The notes beneath the pieces are model-generated. The model worked only from the letters and a program-made list of their open reading frames with translations, searched no databases and was not told where the DNA came from. From the NCBI GenBank assembly GCA_035504075.1, contig DATJSO010000052.1, positions 1 through 15,697 on the forward strand: a stretch of DNA of 15,697 nucleotides, read 5' to 3'. This stretch comes from DATARH01 sp035504075. GTDB taxonomy: Bacteria > Pseudomonadota > Alphaproteobacteria > ATCC43930 > CGMCC-115725. Positions 14,696 to 15,697 of the stretch are shown piece by piece. Made by a program: the position numbers and the translations under genes. Position 1 is the first letter of the stretch. Each line of letters begins with the position of its first letter.

Positions 14696-15697
14696 ATGGC
14701 GTTGACAACGGTCGCCCGCGGGCGGGTGTATGACTGGAGCCACGCGATCGGTCGCGGCGCGGCAACCGGTACCGGCTTCAACTACGTGCAGGCGATGTGC
14801 CTCGACAAGAACGGCAACGCCTATACCGCCAACCGCGGCAACGAAAACAATTTCGGCATGCGCGTCAATCATGTGAAGATCGGCAGCGGGCCCGGCGACG
14901 AGGATCTGCTGGCCGAGTTCTTCCAATACGGCGAGGGCGACGGCAAATCGATCTGGCCATTCGGCGTTGCGATCGACAGCGCGCGCGATCGCGTCTATTG
15001 CTCTGACGAATGGACGAACACGATCTCGGTGTTCGACAACAGCGGCAAGTTCATCACTAAATTCGGCAAGCCGGGCAGCGGCGACGGCGAGTTGTCGCAT
15101 CCGGCCGGTCTCGCGGTCGAAAGCAACGGCAACCTGATCGTTGCCGACAGCGGCAACAATCGGCTGCAGGTGTTCAGCCCGGAGGGCCGGTTCCTTGGCA
15201 AATGCGGCGGCGCCGGCAAGGCGCCCGGCGAATTCAACCAGCCGTGGGGCGTGACGGTCGACAACGATGGCCACATCTTCGTCGCCGATTGGGGCAATCA
15301 TCGCATCCAGAAATTGTCGCCGCAGGGCAAGTGCCTGATGTGCATCGGCAGCTTCGGCAAGAGCAGCAAGCCGGAAGGTTCGTACGCGGTCACCCCGCTT
15401 GGCCCCTTTGTCGCGGCCGAGGGGGAGCGCGCCGGCCACCCGCGGACCGACCAGTTCAATCACCCGACCGATGTCGCGATCGACAGCGACGGCGACATCT
15501 ATGTCTGCGATTGGGGCAATCACCGGATCTGCATTTTCGACAGTGAAGGCGGCCCGATCACAACGCTGGTCGGCGATTCGCAAGTCATGTCGAAATGGGG
15601 TCAGATGAGCGTCAGCGCCAATCCCGACATGATGAAGGCGCGGCGCCGCGTGAAAAGCCTCGAGCCGGAATGGCGGTTCTGCTTCCCGACGGCGGTC
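14696..15697 (+). CDS. NHL-repeat beta-propeller protein (3' end outside window)
   Basis: The frame is open from ATG 14696 to the window edge: 334 codons, no stop. The protein is made of NHL repeats, which fold as propeller blades and bind protein or other ligands. Visible blades: around 27-62 (degenerate), 84-123 (PFGVAIDSARDRVYCSDEWT), 135-170 (HPAGLAVESNGNLIVADSGN, NRLQVFSPEGRFL), 182-221 (QPWGVTVDNDGHIFVADWGN, HRIQKLSPQGKCL) and 254-295 (HPTDVAIDSDGDIYVCDWGN, HRICIFDSEGGPI). An Arg/Lys-rich linker (KARRRVKSLEPEW) follows. No signal peptide is visible in MALTTVARGRVYDWSHAIG. There are eight cysteines in 334 residues, including CLMC at 213-216. It lies 127 nt after DUF1501, with two hairpins in that gap, and likely belongs to the same unit. 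Family call is firm; role unknown. Confidence 0.88.
   Translation, partial: MALTTVARGRVYDWSHAIGRGAATGTGFNYVQAMCLDKNGNAYTANRGNENNFGMRVNHVKIGSGPGDEDLLAEFFQYGEGDGKSIWPFGVAIDSARDRVYCSDEWTNTISVFDNSGKFITKFGKPGSGDGELSHPAGLAVESNGNLIVADSGNNRLQVFSPEGRFLGKCGGAGKAPGEFNQPWGVTVDNDGHIFVADWGNHRIQKLSPQGKCLMCIGSFGKSSKPEGSYAVTPLGPFVAAEGERAGHPRTDQFNHPTDVAIDSDGDIYVCDWGNHRICIFDSEGGPITTLVGDSQVMSKWGQMSVSANPDMMKARRRVKSLEPEWRFCFPTAV

Overview
The window is high-GC bacterial DNA. Its left two thirds carry the classic nusA-ylxR-infB-rbfA-truB-rpsO-pnp translation/RNA-metabolism cluster. An Irr-type Fur-family regulator, and an IF2 whose N-terminus has the alphaproteobacterial arrangement (charged start, then a VRQSFSHGR motif and a long Ala/Arg/Glu helix), point to an alphaproteobacterium, most plausibly a Rhizobiales- or Rhodospirillales-like lineage. 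I cannot name the species from the sequence.

Region 1 (1-7889) is the housekeeping cluster, all on the + strand and tightly packed. It runs: the 3' end of nusA, a YlxR/L7Ae-like RNA-binding protein, infB, rbfA, truB, rpsO and pnp. Two things break the usual pattern. The YlxR frame has no ordinary start codon upstream of its conserved N-terminal motif. A small DUF4160 gene, probably frameshifted and followed by a 21-bp tandem duplication, sits between infB and rbfA. The rpsO-pnp gap is rich in hairpins, including two mutually exclusive ones just upstream of the pnp ribosome-binding site.

Region 2 (7960-10597) holds a glycerophosphodiester phosphodiesterase overlapped by 4 nt with a nitronate-monooxygenase-like flavoprotein that carries a C-terminal four-cysteine motif, then an Irr/Fur regulator. 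An IS630-family insertion sequence (10597-11730) lies exactly in the TA of the irr stop codon. Its insertion recreated the stop, so irr stays intact.

Region 3 (about 11733-15697) looks like a separate accessory transcription unit. A sigma70-like promoter and a leader of about 160 nt precede three co-directional genes with strong Shine-Dalgarno sequences: a DUF1800 protein, a DUF1501 protein (alkaline-phosphatase/sulfatase-like fold), and an NHL-repeat beta-propeller that runs off the right edge. DUF1800 and DUF1501 genes are a known pair of unknown function, but their products are often exported. None of the three here shows a signal peptide, and the propeller is cysteine-rich, so a cytoplasmic three-protein system is plausible. 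This is the best candidate in the window for an undescribed system.
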